Positions 23,883 to 36,520 of a stretch of 64,000 nt of DNA are shown piece by piece (the first letter of the stretch is position 1; every line of letters begins with the position of its first letter). Where the stretch lies: NCBI RefSeq assembly GCF_047495875.1, contig NC_092497.1, forward strand, positions 4,721,437 to 4,785,436, read 5' to 3'. The notes under the pieces are model-generated. The model saw only the letters and a list, made by a program, of their open reading frames with translations, did no database searches and was not told the DNA's origin. The position numbers and the translations under genes were made by a program. The DNA is from Pithys albifrons albifrons (lineage: Eukaryota; Chordata; Aves; Passeriformes; Thamnophilidae).

Positions 23883-24629
23883 TTAAGTGAGGATTTTAAT
23901 TTTGAAGAAAAAGCAAATGAAAAAGCACAGCACAGGGAATAACAAAATGAGCCTTAGGGCCTGTCTCTGGAAGAAAAGTGCACCCATACAGCTATTGCAG
24001 TTAGCAAAATTGGCTGTGGAGCTCGCAGGGACTCTCATTTAGCTGAGAAGCCAGCATCTGGCAATGGCTGATATAAAAAGCCTAGATTTCACTTTACCTT
24101 GTGTCAGTTGCTTTTTCAGGTAATCGCATGATATTAGCACAGTTAGGAAAATGTAAATCTCAGGGCTGAGTGTTACAAACCTCCCTCACTCTCTGTGCAT
24201 CTTTGGAGTAAAGATATGTAGAACCTTTTCTGTAGCTGTTAAAGCCAAGGACAGTAGCTAACTTTGCTCAGAATTCAGACCGTATTTCAAATGACTGAGC
24301 CATCAGACAGAGAATCCATAAGTCTGGTGTTCAGGTTCAACATCAGGTTTACAGTTGAAAATTCTCTCCCAATATACAGTTCATTTTATGTCTTCCATAA
24401 TAACACTACAGAAGAAATCTCTTCAAGTCACCTCTTCCACTCATTTCACAGGTATGGCTAGAGCTATTCCTATTGCTATTTCTATCACATCCATTTCATA
24501 TTAATGCTCTGATGGTCTCCAAAATCACTGGAGGGTGTTTTATATTTTCTCACAAAATGCCAATACTCTGCCTGCAGCAGGCATTGAGTGCCATATCTGA
24601 ACCCCCAAGTCTCAGAGTTATGGCATAAA

Positions 24630-25364
24630 AAATTATTTGGATGATCGAAGTCAAGGAGTGATGGTGAGTGGAGATAAGTTAGTTTGGTGGACAGTCACTA
24701 ATGGTGTTCCCTAGGGCTGAGTGTTAGGCCCATCCATGTTTAATATCTTTATCAGTATTCTGGAGGGAAAATGGAGTGCACCCTCAGTGAGTTGGCAGAT
24801 GACACCCGGCTGGATGGGAATGTCAATCTGCTGGAAGCTAGGAAAGCTCTGCAGAGGGTTTGGAGAGGTTCTGGGCCCCTCAAACAAGAGAGATATTGAT
24901 TGACTGGAGTATGTTGAGGGACAGGAACAGAGCTGAGGAAGGGTCTGGATCACCACGAGTGGCTGAGGGAGCTGGTGGGGCTCAAACTGGAGAAGAGGAG
25001 GCTCAGAGGGGACCTTCTCGCTCTCTGAAACTCTCTGACTGGAGGGGGAACCAGGAAGGAGAGTTGGGCTCTTATCCTAAGTAACAAGCAATAGGATGAG
25101 AGGCAACAGAATGAGAGGAGAAGGGCTCAAGTTGTGCCAGGAGAGGTTTAGACTGAATATTAAGGAACATTTTTTCAGTTAAAGGGCTGTCAGCCTTTGG
25201 AACAGGCTGCACAGGGCAGTGGTGGAGTCACCATTCCTGAAAGGACTTGAAAGATGTGTAGATATGACACTTAGGGACAGGGTCCGTAGATGAACCTGGA
25301 AGTGCTAGACTCAATGATCTTAGAGGTCCTTTTGAATCAAAATTATTCAATGATTCTATGTTTC
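24630..25364 (+). mobile_element. CR1 LINE fragment, plus strand
   Basis: Starts in the reverse transcriptase: a GGTGTTCCCTAGGGCTGAGT stretch near 24,702 encodes the GVPQG-like motif B with a stop at the glutamine codon. It continues through a LADDTR-like motif C (about 24,797-24,815; the first residue is no longer F) to a CR1 3' end (CAATGATTCTATG, to about 25,364). The region between motif C and the C-terminus is shorter than in the CR1 at 59.6 kb, so there is probably an internal deletion around 24,880-24,950. No intact frame. Confidence 0.87.
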
Positions 25365-26229
25365 TCATGTACACTGAAAGCCTTTTGTTTTTTTTAATAT
25401 TCCTTCACCAATCTAACAAAAATATTTAATTCATGTTTTGACAGTTTAATATAATAATGAACCTCACATCTAAAAAGATAATTTGGACTCTATCAAAAAA
25501 AGAAAAAGAATGAGAAAACCTCTAAATCTTTCACTCCTTCATTCTCACATAAAACAGCCTTCATAGTATCATAGACATATCCCCATGTAAGGATGTTGCC
25601 TATTAAAGAAAACAATATTTAGAACTGCAGAAGAAAAACTTAAAAAAAATCATTTTTGGTTTCCTAGGACTAGATCATTAGTAATACATCTGGAACATTC
25701 ATAGAAAACTAGTTATGACTGCTTTTACCTAGCTTTTCTATGCAGCAAAGCTTGTGTCATTTGGGTAAAGCATTTATACTTCTCAACTGAGATTTAAAAT
25801 CACTCCTAGCAAAATCAGAAGTGCTATTAAATGGGTACTGGTATTGCAATTGAACAACAGGCTCCTGTTAATCTTCTCTAAAAAGCAGATGAAACATAAT
25901 TCCTCACATAAAGCTAATTCTGTAGTTTCCTGGTTCCTGTGGGCTGTACTAGCAGATGGTATCAGCAGCATCCCTTCAGCTTTGGCTAAGACTCAGCTTT
26001 TCATTTCAATTTGTCTCTTTTTAATTTCAACCATGGGCACTATATACAGTAACTGCCCGAGTTAGTCAAATAATTATTGCAAAATACCATTTGTGGTGAA
26101 ACTTAATGTCTACCTACTGAATAAAAAGTTGCAGATAACACTTGGGTTTTATTCTTGGCAAGCCAGCTTTAGAGACAATCCAAATCAACTCTTTTCATAA
26201 GGTACAGAAGTCAAATCCATGGATATCAA
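25365..26229. other. AT-rich non-coding DNA, no gene seen
   Basis: No feature recognised. Confidence 0.6.
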
Positions 26230-27771
26230 GAATCACAGAATCATCTGGGTTGGAAGAGGTCTCTGAGATCATCAAGTCCAACCCTTGATCCAACCCCACT
26301 TTTACTACTAGATCATGGCACTAAGTGCCACATCCAGTCTCATCTCAAAAACCTCCAGGGATGGTGAATCCACCACCTCCTTGGGCAGGCCATTACAATG
26401 CCTGCCCACTCTTTCTGTAGAGAATTTCTTTCTAATACCCAACCTAAACCTCCTCTGGCAGAGCTTAACCCCTTGCACTCTTGTTCTACTGCTGTTTGCC
26501 TGAGAGAAGAGACCAACACCCACATGGCTACAACATCCTTTCAGGTAGTTGTAGAGAATGATAGGGTCACCCCTGAGCCTCCTGTTCTCTAGGCTAAACA
26601 ACCCCAGCCCCCTAGGCCTTACCTCATAGAACTTGTGCTCAAGTCCCTTCACCAGCATCATTGCTCTTCTCTGAATCCATTCCAGCAACTCAATATCTTT
26701 CCTGAATGAGGGGCCCAGAACTGAACACAATACTCAAGGTGTGGCCTCACCAGTGCTGAGTACACGGGCAGGATCACTTCCATTGTCCTGCTGGCTACAC
26801 TATTTTTAAAACAGGACAGGATCACATTGACCTTCTTGGCCACCTGGGCACACTGCTGGCTCAGCCTTCTGCCAATCCAAACTCCCAGGTCCCTTTCTGC
26901 CTGGCTGCTCTCCAGCCACTCTGTTCCCAGACTGTAGCTCTGCATGGGGTTGTTGTGGCCAAAGTGCAGGACCCAATAATTGGACTTGTTGAACTTCATC
27001 ACATGGGAATCAGCCCTTCTCTCCAGCCTATCAAGGTCCCTCTACAGAGCCCTCCTTCCTTCCAGCAGGTTGACACTCCCTCCTAACTTGGTGTCGTCTC
27101 CAAATTTGCTAATGGTGGACTCAATCCCCTCATCTAAATCATTGATAAAGCTGTTAAACAAAGCTGCACCCAATACTGATCCCTGTGGGACACCACTGGT
27201 GACCGCTTGCCAGCTGGACACAGCCCCGTTCATCAGCACTCTCTGGGCCTGGCCAGCCAGCTAGCTCTTAATCCAGCAGAGAGTGCTCGTGTCCAAGCCA
27301 TGGGCTGCCAGCTTTTTCAGCAGTATGCTGTGGGAAACAATGTCAAAGGTTTTGCTGAGGTCCAGATAGATCACACCCACAGCCTTCTCCTCATCCACCA
27401 GACAAGTGACTTGATCGTAAAAGGAGATCAGGTTGGTCAGACAAGACCTGCCCTTCCTAACCCCATGCTGGCTGGGCCTAAGTCCTTGTCCATTCTTGAA
27501 GGTGCTGTGTGATGGCACTCAGGATGATCTGCTCCACAACCCTGCCAGGCACCAAGGTCAGGCTGACAGGCCTGTAGTTGCCCAGGTCCTCCTTGCCACC
27601 CTTTTAGTCGATTAGGGTGACATTCAAAAGCTTCCAATCATCTGAGACCCTCCTAGGGAGCCAGGACTGTTGGTAGATGATGGAGAGTTTCTTGGCAAGC
27701 AATTCCACTCATCAGCCTAGGGTAGATGCCATCAGGTCCCATAGATTTCTGAGGATCCACGTGTTTCATGG
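26230..27771 (-). pseudogene. CR1 LINE, 1.5-kb minus-strand copy with ORF2 reverse-transcriptase pseudogene
   Basis: Read on the minus strand, this covers CR1 ORF2 from the PDGI-like segment upstream of RT motif 1 (about 27,740) through motif A (YLDLSKTFD, about 27,345-27,375), motif B (GVPQGSVLG, about 27,180-27,205) and motif C (FGDD, where FADD is usual, about 27,107-27,118). It then runs through the thumb and C-terminal region and ends in a 3' UTR. The coding region is split into at least four frames by indels and stops. It is close in sequence to the 59.6-kb CR1, so probably the same or a sister subfamily. The endonuclease and ORF1 are missing. Confidence 0.92.
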
Positions 27772-30700
27772 AATGTCACAGAGCATTCATCCTTTCTAAT
27801 ATCTGTTTCTTTTGCTGTTTTACCTTATAAGTGTTTTTCTCTATTAGTCATGGACACAACTGGCAGTGCAAAGACTCTTAGAGCCTCATCAGGGCCTGGG
27901 AATGAGGAAGAACAGTTTGGAGCTGGTGTTGTATCTCCTGTTTGGCAGAGACAATTCTCCGGGAGACAGAATCATCTGTGCAATAACCTAACCTCCAGCA
28001 GTGTGGGCTCTATCATCCTCAGCCCTGCAGACCAATCTGTCTGTCCTCAAAAGCAGAAACTGTTCCTCTGTCAACTATGCTGGTGAATGTGTGTGGCACA
28101 GTCAATTTCCCAGCTTCTTCACTGTCAAAGGAATGGAATGAAATTTTCCTGGGATGGTTTGCTTTCTTCAGAGAAAATAAGGGTTATAGGTTATTGAAGA
28201 GAGGAACGGACAAGTACGGATAACATAAAATATGTAGTTGTGGCACTTAGGGACATGAACCCTACTCCATGCAACATCACAGGTGGTAGGACTACAACAC
28301 TACAGAACAGCTGATGGTACACCAGAACAGGCACTAATAAAATCAAGTAAAGCATGCTTAGCAAATACTTAGAAGGTAATAAAGTTTTAGTAATTTACCT
28401 AAGAAAGTATTACTGCTTTCAGTAATGACAGTGCAGAGATAAGTGGGCAGAAATAAGACTGAATGGAAAATACTATTTATAATTACATACCAAAGTGAAC
28501 ATATGAGAATAAGCATTTTATTAGTGGCAATTTTTTACTTAAGAATGTGCATTGTAAAATTCTTTGTATTACATTCCTAAAATCAAACATAATTGACAGT
28601 CAGAGACCATGGGAAAAAGAACCATAGCCGTAGTGGGATATCTGAATACGAGTTATAACTTAAAGATAAAAGAGATCTTAAAGCTTATTTTTCACTAACT
28701 GCATCCAGTCTTAGTTTTTGTTTTTACTAATTGGACTATAATCTGTGATTGGTTTTGGGTTTGGGTTTTTTTCTACAAATAATGATTTCTTAATGACTGA
28801 AAAGATCTGTTATCAAAACATCAGAGCCATACCTCATTTGCTATAGAGAAAAATGGTTTATTTTAAATTACAGTGACAATTTTAACATTTTTTGCTTTTA
28901 TTTCTTTTTCATCAGGACAATAAAAGTGTATTAGTAAAATTCTTCCTCTAGGATTATACTAAATATAATGCCATGCCAAACTTTTATTCTAAGATTATGA
29001 AAAATATATATGACCTCAGTCATTTTAAATGGCATCTAGGTATTCAGTGAGATGAAAATAACAACATTTTCCTTCTTTTGTAAACATTCCTCAGAATATC
29101 CCTTAAAATTCTTATAAAATAGAAGACTGGTGGCTCAGAAAAAGAGAAAGAAATAATAAAAAATACTGCAACTTTCTTTTATTAATTTTAAAGATCTTAG
29201 AAATGTTACTCTGCCCTTGTCTTGATGAAATTCATCAAATATTTACCAAATATGTCCTTCTACATCATCTTAGTATGTAACTGATAAAACATTTAAAAGC
29301 TGTCAACAGTGGTATATTTATAAGTTTGACTGCAAAATCATTGCATTGCCTATAAATGGTGTTATCATGCACTATACTTATGCAGGGGTAAAAAAGGAGA
29401 GGATGTCCCTCTGGTACTTTCTGGATAGGTATTGTGTTTTTTTTAAGTTAAAAGTTTCATTTTACAGGTGGCAGGTGTCCTCTTCACCAATCAAAGTGTT
29501 GTGGTGGTGCTGAGAAGTATTGGATAGGAGGGCTGTGTGCATTTTGTGATACTTGTTTTAGTAATTCAATTATAAGAAGCAGAAAAAATTATGTCCTTAA
29601 TATTAGCAAATTAAATATAATTTAAACATAAACATACAGAATGAATTATCACAATACTTAAAATCACTTTACTATTAAGGAATATGAGTGTTCCTTAATA
29701 TTTATTTACCTTGGTATTTATTAATGTTTATCTACTTTGTTGAATCAGAGCTATAGCTGTTACATATACACCTTTTAGGAGGATAAGGAAGGAGAAGGAG
29801 TTAAGTCAGCAGGAGGACAGGTGATGTGCAATGATCAGCTATGACTGATGATAAGTTTAAAGGAGGCTGATAGATGAGAATAAAAGAGTTAATAAGAGGA
29901 CGAAACAGAGAAAAGTAAAGATTAAACAGCACAAATAAAGTTCCTAGCACTGAAGTCTATTAGTGTATGAAATTATCTGCTGTAGGAAATGATATTCTAT
30001 TTTTTGACTCACTGCACACTAGATGGGATAAGGTATTCATAAACAGACAATAGCAGGGGGGAAAAATCCTATTCTTACAAGTAGAAAGGCAGCAAAATAA
30101 CCTTAACAAGGCTGCCCAATTTTGTAATTTCCTTGGTGCTATTTACCTGACTTAGTGGCAGATACTGCAGAGCAGTCTGTCTATCTGAGACTTTAGTAGG
30201 TTGTTTTAATAAGCCTTTCATGTGATTTATGTTTCTGATACGAACAGCAATTACCCAGCCAAGTAATGAGACTCTAATGAACATGTCTTTCCTAGATTAC
30301 TTTAGAAGTTCATCAGAGGAGCCTAATAGCATTGTAAAACTAAAATCTTCTTTTTTTCCCTCTGTCAAGACACATCTGATTGTTCTACTAAGTGCTCTCT
30401 ACCCAAGCAACAGAGAGAAAAATAAATATATATGTGTGTGCATGTGTGTGAACATCAGAGAAATGTTATTTTTGTTTATTGTATTTTTATTACAGTATGA
30501 TATAGAACAAAGAAAATAAATTTGTTTCTACATGGCCTGATCTGCATGTGTACATATATCTATTTGTTTTCACTGCAGATTTTGGGTCAAAATGTATGTC
30601 CCCTGTGTACAAGAGGGAAGTTTGTACTATTTCTGAAATTGTTGTTACTTAGTATTTCTGAAAAGGAAAAATAAAAGTTAAGAGGACCTGAAAAAGTCTG

Positions 30701-33700
30701 TGAACTGCAATTCAACACAGTGCCATAAAGGATGGCACTATGCAATGAAGAAAAGTGGATTGATAATTTAACTTTGCATGTAAGAGGCATGAGAAATAAT
30801 CCTGACTCACTGGGCTAAATATCAATATTTCTGAAAAACCAAGTGTTGCAAATCATCTACCTCATAACTTGGAGGGAAAAAAAGGCTAAGAGGAATTGTT
30901 AAAATATTTGACTAGCAAAAAGATAGTATTACACATCTATTTCTTTAACCGATTTAGACAATTATTTCATAATGGCATCAAACCCATCCTAGAAGGGCTG
31001 ATTTGTCTCTCTCATTAGACACAGAATCTTGTAAGTCTAACTCTAGTGTTTAGGTTCCCATTGAATAAGCATTTGATCAGAAGAATCCCATCATGAGTTA
31101 TATGACTCAAAAATTTTTGTGGTAATAAATCTTAATTGAAGTTGTGAGACAAGTTTCTTTAGAGGAAAATTAATGTATGCAGCAACCTCATGACTTCAAC
31201 TGCTCAAGGCTGACTGGAGTTCTGCAAAAGAATAATACTGAAATTTGTTATACTGGAAAAAGATTTAAAGCTATTTCAACCTTGTTGATAGTTTTTTGGT
31301 TTGGTTTGATTTCTGGTTCCTCCCCAACCCCCAGGTGATTTTATTTACTGATTTGCTTGTTCTGATTCATGTTTTCCTCTCATGATGTGCCCTACAAAAA
31401 GGGAGAGGAAACAGAACAGAGTGTGTTGATATCCCTAACTGAAAATAATTGGGTTTTTACAATAAATTAGATAAATTACTTCATAGCAACGTGATTAGAC
31501 TTCAACAATGTTTCAGTGAGTTGAGTTGCTTTTATTAAATAAAAGTGTGAACTCCAGGTGGATGCATTTCTGTTGTAGAAATTCAAATTCCAGTTTTAGT
31601 CTTTAAAAGTTTTAAAGGTATTGATTTTAAATGGTGGTTACTTTTAATATCGAAAAGAAGAAATTAACTGTTCAAAATCTTGGAATTTTTTTCCTGCAAG
31701 TAGTCAATAGAAATGTAAAAACACAGGCACCATTAATTTTCTTGACGCTGCTAAAACAAAAATTTCTAATAATTTGTCTAAATGAGATTCATTGAAAAAA
31801 ATGTTAATTCAGTTCTGCTGCTTTGACAAAGGAGAATTATGAATTGCAATGGCAAAAATTGCCTTTATCCCAGAGAGAGACCTAGGAAGAAGATTCCTCC
31901 CCCAGGGACAACAAAATTTTTCCTCCTGGAACTCAGCTTCTTTCCTGCATGTTAGAAATTACACTTCTTGAATTCAAAGTATGTAATTGCTGAGATAAAC
32001 AATTGAGGGACAAACCCTGCTTTGCAAAGTGGTTGCTACAGATTGCTTGTGTACAATGAAAAATGATGACTCTGCTCGGGATGTGTTTGCAAGCAGAGAA
32101 ATGAAGAACCAGCTACATGCACCAAACACTTAAATTGCACTGAATAATGTGACCAGTTGTGGTAGACAGTGAGCTGAAAACATTAGAAAAAGGAGCCAGT
32201 GGTCTCACAAGGTGAAAAGAATGACTCAATGTAAGAGAAGAAAGGATTGTAAGGCTGGGAGGTATGTGCAGAAGGAAAGTTTGAAGCATCAGCAGAGGAA
32301 CAAAAAGAATAGAAGGAAAAATGCAACAGAGAGTGGAAGAATGGTAACAACGATTATTTTTAATGAGAAGTTACTCACTCTTTGTCTTCATGAAAGTGAT
32401 CTTCACTGGACTGGCATAAGCCTGAGCACCTAAATTCGATAAATGGATCTTGTTAGCAGAGACCTGGGACTGGCAAATTAAGTCCTACAATAAAAGCACA
32501 TTTAAAAAAAAATTGGAATTTACCCTTGGAAGCACATAAGTTAGTACCTTCCATCAGCAAATATCTCCACCCATGAGTGTACAACCTCAAGCACTGCTAT
32601 AGAGCCAGACTGAGCAGTGGTAATAGCAATTTAAAATCCTTAGGTGAACAGAAAACATAGGAGGGAAATCATAAGGGGGAGGAAGGGTATTAACAGCTAA
32701 ATATCTGTATATCTGGATACTGACCAAAACATATTTTGACCTTTTATCTACTTTTGATTTGTTGTTGGTTTGGTTTTTTTTAAACAAATGGAAAACATTC
32801 TTCTCTTTTGCTTTATTCTATTTGACAGCTGAATATAACTTACAGAGAGTTCCTACAATAATTTAAAAACTTTCAGGTCTTTGTGTTTGTTGTTTGTTGT
32901 TGTTGTTGTTGTTTTTTTTATTTTTATTTTATATCTAGCTCATATAGTACTGGGTACTTTCCAAGAACTTAAAAAGATTACACAACTGTGATTTTACAAA
33001 ATGAGACCTTAATCCAGCCTTGCACTATCCTGATAGTTTTCCTTTGCTTCATGGAAAACAAATGACAAGAAAAGTGGAGTTGCTAAAGAGCAGTGCTGCA
33101 AAGTGCTGAGCTAATGTAAACTTCTTATTTATGTAAAATAAAGGGTGAAGAGAGATTCAGTGAACTCAAAAGTCATACATAAGAGGCAACAGGGTTCAGA
33201 ATTGACTTGAGCAAGATAAATAGTGGCATTGAGCATAGAACACACAGAGGGATTATATAAGAGAAAAGCAATATTAAGTATATTTTTATAAAATAACCTT
33301 TTTGTTTTCATCTTAGTAACTTCTCTCTCACTGATAACAATAAAAAGAGCAGGAAAGCTTATGCAATAGTCCTTTGAAAATGTCAGTGTCTTGTGTACAG
33401 TTAGTTCAACCTTTTTTTTTAATTTCATCACCTGTTTCACTCCTTGGAGCATGACTGTGTAAATTCTCAAGGGAAGGGATGACTGATTTACTCTGTGTGC
33501 AAAGTGGCCAGCACAGGTTGAAAAACTCAAGCAAATTGTGCAGCTGAACATTGCTGTTAACTCTTGTGTTGGGCCTCATCAGTAAACACTGTCATGAGAA
33601 AGCTATGAAAATACAAACTTTTAATTTCAGTGAAAATGCTTTTTGAGATGTTTTCATCCTGTTACTTCAATTGACATCACCAAGATTTTCTCTGGGATGT

Positions 33701-34507
33701 TGCACGTGCTGCTGGAAACAAGGTTACCTTCTATAATTTGTGCATTTGTGTGACTGCCATGTGTAATTCTTTGTTTGTATCTGAACCACCGTTTTGTTTT
33801 ATACAACCAAATTAAACTGAATCTGTCAAAACTATACATCCCTGTAATCTCTATAGAAATGAACCTACATTCATGACACTACTGCAGTAAATTAGCAAGA
33901 TTAATGGGAGAATTCCTCTTACTTTGTGAACCAAAAAATCCATCTCTTTGTTCACACTAGATTAGTTTTATGCTTTGCAAGTGGCCCATTCCTCATTTTA
34001 CACTCTTCAAAGATTATGAATAATACCAGACTGTAAATTTCCAATGCAGCACTTCAGTAGGATGCTCTCTGCAATTCTGATTTCAAGACTACCTTGAGAT
34101 TTGAAAACTTATCTTCATCCAAATATGCACTGGTCTCTGGTGCTGTGTGTATTTACCCTGTATCTTCAGAATCACCGCACATTTACTTTGAAAAACATCT
34201 TCATACAAATAGAACTCAGAACATGGGAACCACTTTAGCCCAGGAGGCTTGAGTCTTGTTGCTCCTGTGGAAAATTCCTGTGACTTCTATGTGTCCAGAT
34301 ACAGCTGAAGCACATTTTTTTCTCAATTGGAATAAAAAATATAAAATATTATGAAGAAGTTTTTCCCTTGGCAAACTATGGTTGCCATGACTTAATACTT
34401 TAGGTATGTGGAATTTATTGTTCCAAACAGTATTAAAAGCTGCTATAGGATGTGTTTCTTTTTCAATAGATGACTAACTTAATTGAAAAACAAAAATTAT
34501 TTTACTC
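27772..34507. other. Long AT-rich non-coding stretch, nearly repeat-free
   Basis: About 6.7 kb with no gene. A possible 60-bp CR1 scrap sits at 28,230-28,292. Simple repeats include a G/T tract near 28,750-28,772 and a TTG repeat near 32,887-32,912. The 140-codon minus-strand ORF at 33,129-33,551 shows no domain and is within the length expected by chance. Confidence 0.6.
28230..28292 (+). mobile_element. Possible CR1 scrap
   Basis: The stretch GTGGCACTTAGGGACATG matches a conserved stretch just before the CR1 3' UTR, also visible at 58,303 and near 25,267. Only about 20 bp match well and no 3' tail is present, so this is tentative. Confidence 0.35.
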
Positions 34508-34715
34508 TGGAATCATAAAATCGTGGAATCACTTCTTAAGGCTTGGAGGGACCTCTGAAGGTCATCAAGACCAATACCCATGTTCAAAGCAGAGTCATCT
34601 AGTGCAGGTTAATCTGGGTTGTGTCCAGTTTCGAACATCTCCAAGGACACAGAATCAACAACTTCTCTGGGCAATGTGTTCTACTGTCTGACAACCCTCA
34701 CAGTAAAAAAGTAAA
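34508..34715 (-). mobile_element. CR1 LINE 3' fragment, minus strand
   Basis: AATCATAAAATCGTGGAATC followed by GGCTTGGAGGGACCTC marks a CR1 3' end in reverse. About 200 bp of 3' UTR and ORF2 C-terminus follow, ending where a second CR1 3' tail begins. Confidence 0.82.
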
Positions 34716-34721
34716 ACCATT

Positions 34722-34772
34722 GAATCAGAAAATCATTAAGGTAGAAAAAGATCATCAAGTCCATTTCATCTT
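34722..34772 (-). mobile_element. Second CR1 3' end, minus strand, directly adjacent
   Basis: ATTGAATCAGAAAATCATT, then AAGATCATCAAGTCCA, is another CR1 3' end in the same orientation right after the preceding fragment. Only about 50 bp remain. Confidence 0.6.
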
Positions 34773-35698
34773 GTCCCTAAGTAGATTTGATTCTGATTCA
34801 GAAAATAATATGTTCAGATGCAGATCAAGGTGCAAGAAAGGTAGTTTTTCAATGGTTGGTGTGGTTTTTATTTGAGAGTAAACTTGATAACTTTCCTCCA
34901 TCACTCCAGCTAATGTTCTAAATTCCAGTTTGTTTTAGAATGATATTGGGAAGATTAAAGAGTGAGAAAACATAATAATTTTAGGTGTAAGACCCATGCC
35001 AAATCCCTACTGTAACAACTGAGTGGAATTCAATCAAGTTCATGTTCTATATTTGTTTTTGTTACAAGATAACCCATGTCAGAAAAAAACCCTTGAAATT
35101 TAGATATAGTTCCAATACATGTTTAAACTATGAATGTATGTGGCAGAAGCATAAATATGATAAGATCAATAGGAATATAATGCCAAAGGGGCAAGAAAGA
35201 CATATTTGTCCTATTTTATGGATATAGAACAACATCACCATAAAAGTTAATTCCACAGCATCAGTAGAATAAATATAAAATCATTTTCATTTGGTAAAAG
35301 GATCTTCAGTAAATCTGCAAAGTACATTTCTAGTAAACTTCTAGTCTAATATATTCTGATACAGGCCAAGTTCATTGCATATGTTATTTTAACTTCTTCC
35401 ATTGTTTAAATAGCCCCAAAAGCAGATTTGTGTTCTTCTCTCTCTTTTTTTTCCCCTCCCCCCACAAATATTACAAGATCTAAACTGTTTTCCTAGGGGC
35501 TACATATTAGGTGAAGAATACTGAGTGATTATTATCAGTGAAAAGGGAGAATTGGAACTATAAAAGAAAAGACAGTCATATACTTGAATTTCACTGTGAA
35601 TTTAGGGACTCAGTAGACATAATGATATTAAAAATATTTGCAGTATAAAATCCCCAAACAACCCTTAAAAAAAAACCAAACACCAACCTTTTCTATTT
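34773..35698. other. AT-rich non-coding DNA, no gene seen
   Basis: No gene or recognised repeat before the TTCCC array. Confidence 0.6.
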
Positions 35699-36165
35699 TT
35701 TCTTTTTCCCTTCCCTTCCCTTCCCTTCCCTTCCCTTCCCTTCCCTTCCCTTCCCTTCCCTTCCCTTCCCTTCCCTTCCCTTCCCTTCCCTTCCCTTCCC
35801 TTCCCTTCCCTTCCCTTCCCTTCCCTTCCCTTCCCTTCCCTTCCCTTCCCTTCCCTTCCCTTCCCTTCCTTTCCCTTCCCTTCCCTCCCCTTCCCTCCCC
35901 TTCCCTCCCCTTCCCTCCCCTTCCCCTCCCCAAACCTTCCCTTCCCTCCCCTCCCCTCCCCTCTCTTCCCCTTCCCTCCCCAAACCTTCCCAAACCTTCC
36001 CTTCCCAAACCTTCCCTTCCCAAACCTTCCCAAACCTTCCCTTCCCAAACCTTCCCTTCCCAAACTCTCCCAAACCTTCCCAAATCTTCCCTTCCCCTCG
36101 TTTCCCAAATCTTCCCTTCCCTTTCCCTCCCAAACCTTCCCCTCCCAAACCTACTCTTTCCTTTC
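35699..36165. repeat. TTCCC polypyrimidine satellite array with degenerate CCCAAACCTT zone
   Basis: About 470 bp. Roughly 35,707-35,880 is almost perfect TTCCC repeats. Then comes a zone of TTCCC/CTCCC variants, then (about 35,930-36,165) a zone where CAAACC words interrupt the pyrimidines. The first ~230 bp of the plus strand is pure pyrimidine. The minus strand is GGGAA repeats, giving G-quadruplex and triplex (H-DNA) potential. All three reading frames are open on both strands, so the Gly-Arg-Glu-Gly-Lys and Pro-Ser-Leu-Pro-Phe ORFs of 147-181 codons are repeat artefacts. Confidence 0.95.
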
Positions 36166-36520
36166 TCCTTCATCTAGATGTGTTCCAGAACTGTGAACAG
36201 AATTCCCTTTTTCACCCTTAATAATCTGAGAAATGCAAAGCCACTTATTTATCATCTAGATGAGGAAACTTGATTTGATATTTCATAATATAATGACAGT
36301 ATTTTTTGTGAGTGTTCATAAAGGTAAAAATACAGATGAACTTCATCCTACATTAGGTGAGTTTTTTGATAATTATATGTAATTAAGAATGAGGTCACTG
36401 TGGCTTCCTCACTAGTACAAAGGAATCTTGGGTCCTTCAAAGAGCAATTAAGATGTAAGGTGGACTGTTACCTGTTATTAACTCTATAGGCAGCAAAAAG
36501 TGATTATATCATTAGCTCAG
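36166..36520. other. Short non-coding spacer
   Basis: AT-rich, nothing recognised between the array and the LTR. Confidence 0.6.

Larger units (their letters stand above)
21657..24629. other. AT-rich non-coding DNA, no gene seen
   Basis: Holds a G-rich run (21,822-21,855) and a short tandem duplication (23,820-23,882). No gene or RNA feature. Confidence 0.6.

Noticed and set aside
26308..26592. Plus-strand ORFs within the minus-strand CR1
   Set aside because: Antisense shadows of the CR1 ORF2 C-terminus.
33129..33551. 140-codon minus-strand ORF
   Set aside because: No domain or repeat match that I recognise; this length is plausible by chance in 64 kb of AT-rich DNA.
35628..36177. Long ORFs of 147-181 codons on both strands, Gly-Arg-Glu-Gly-Lys or Pro-Ser-Leu-Pro-Phe repeats
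   Set aside because: They only translate the TTCCC pentamer array, in which every frame is open.
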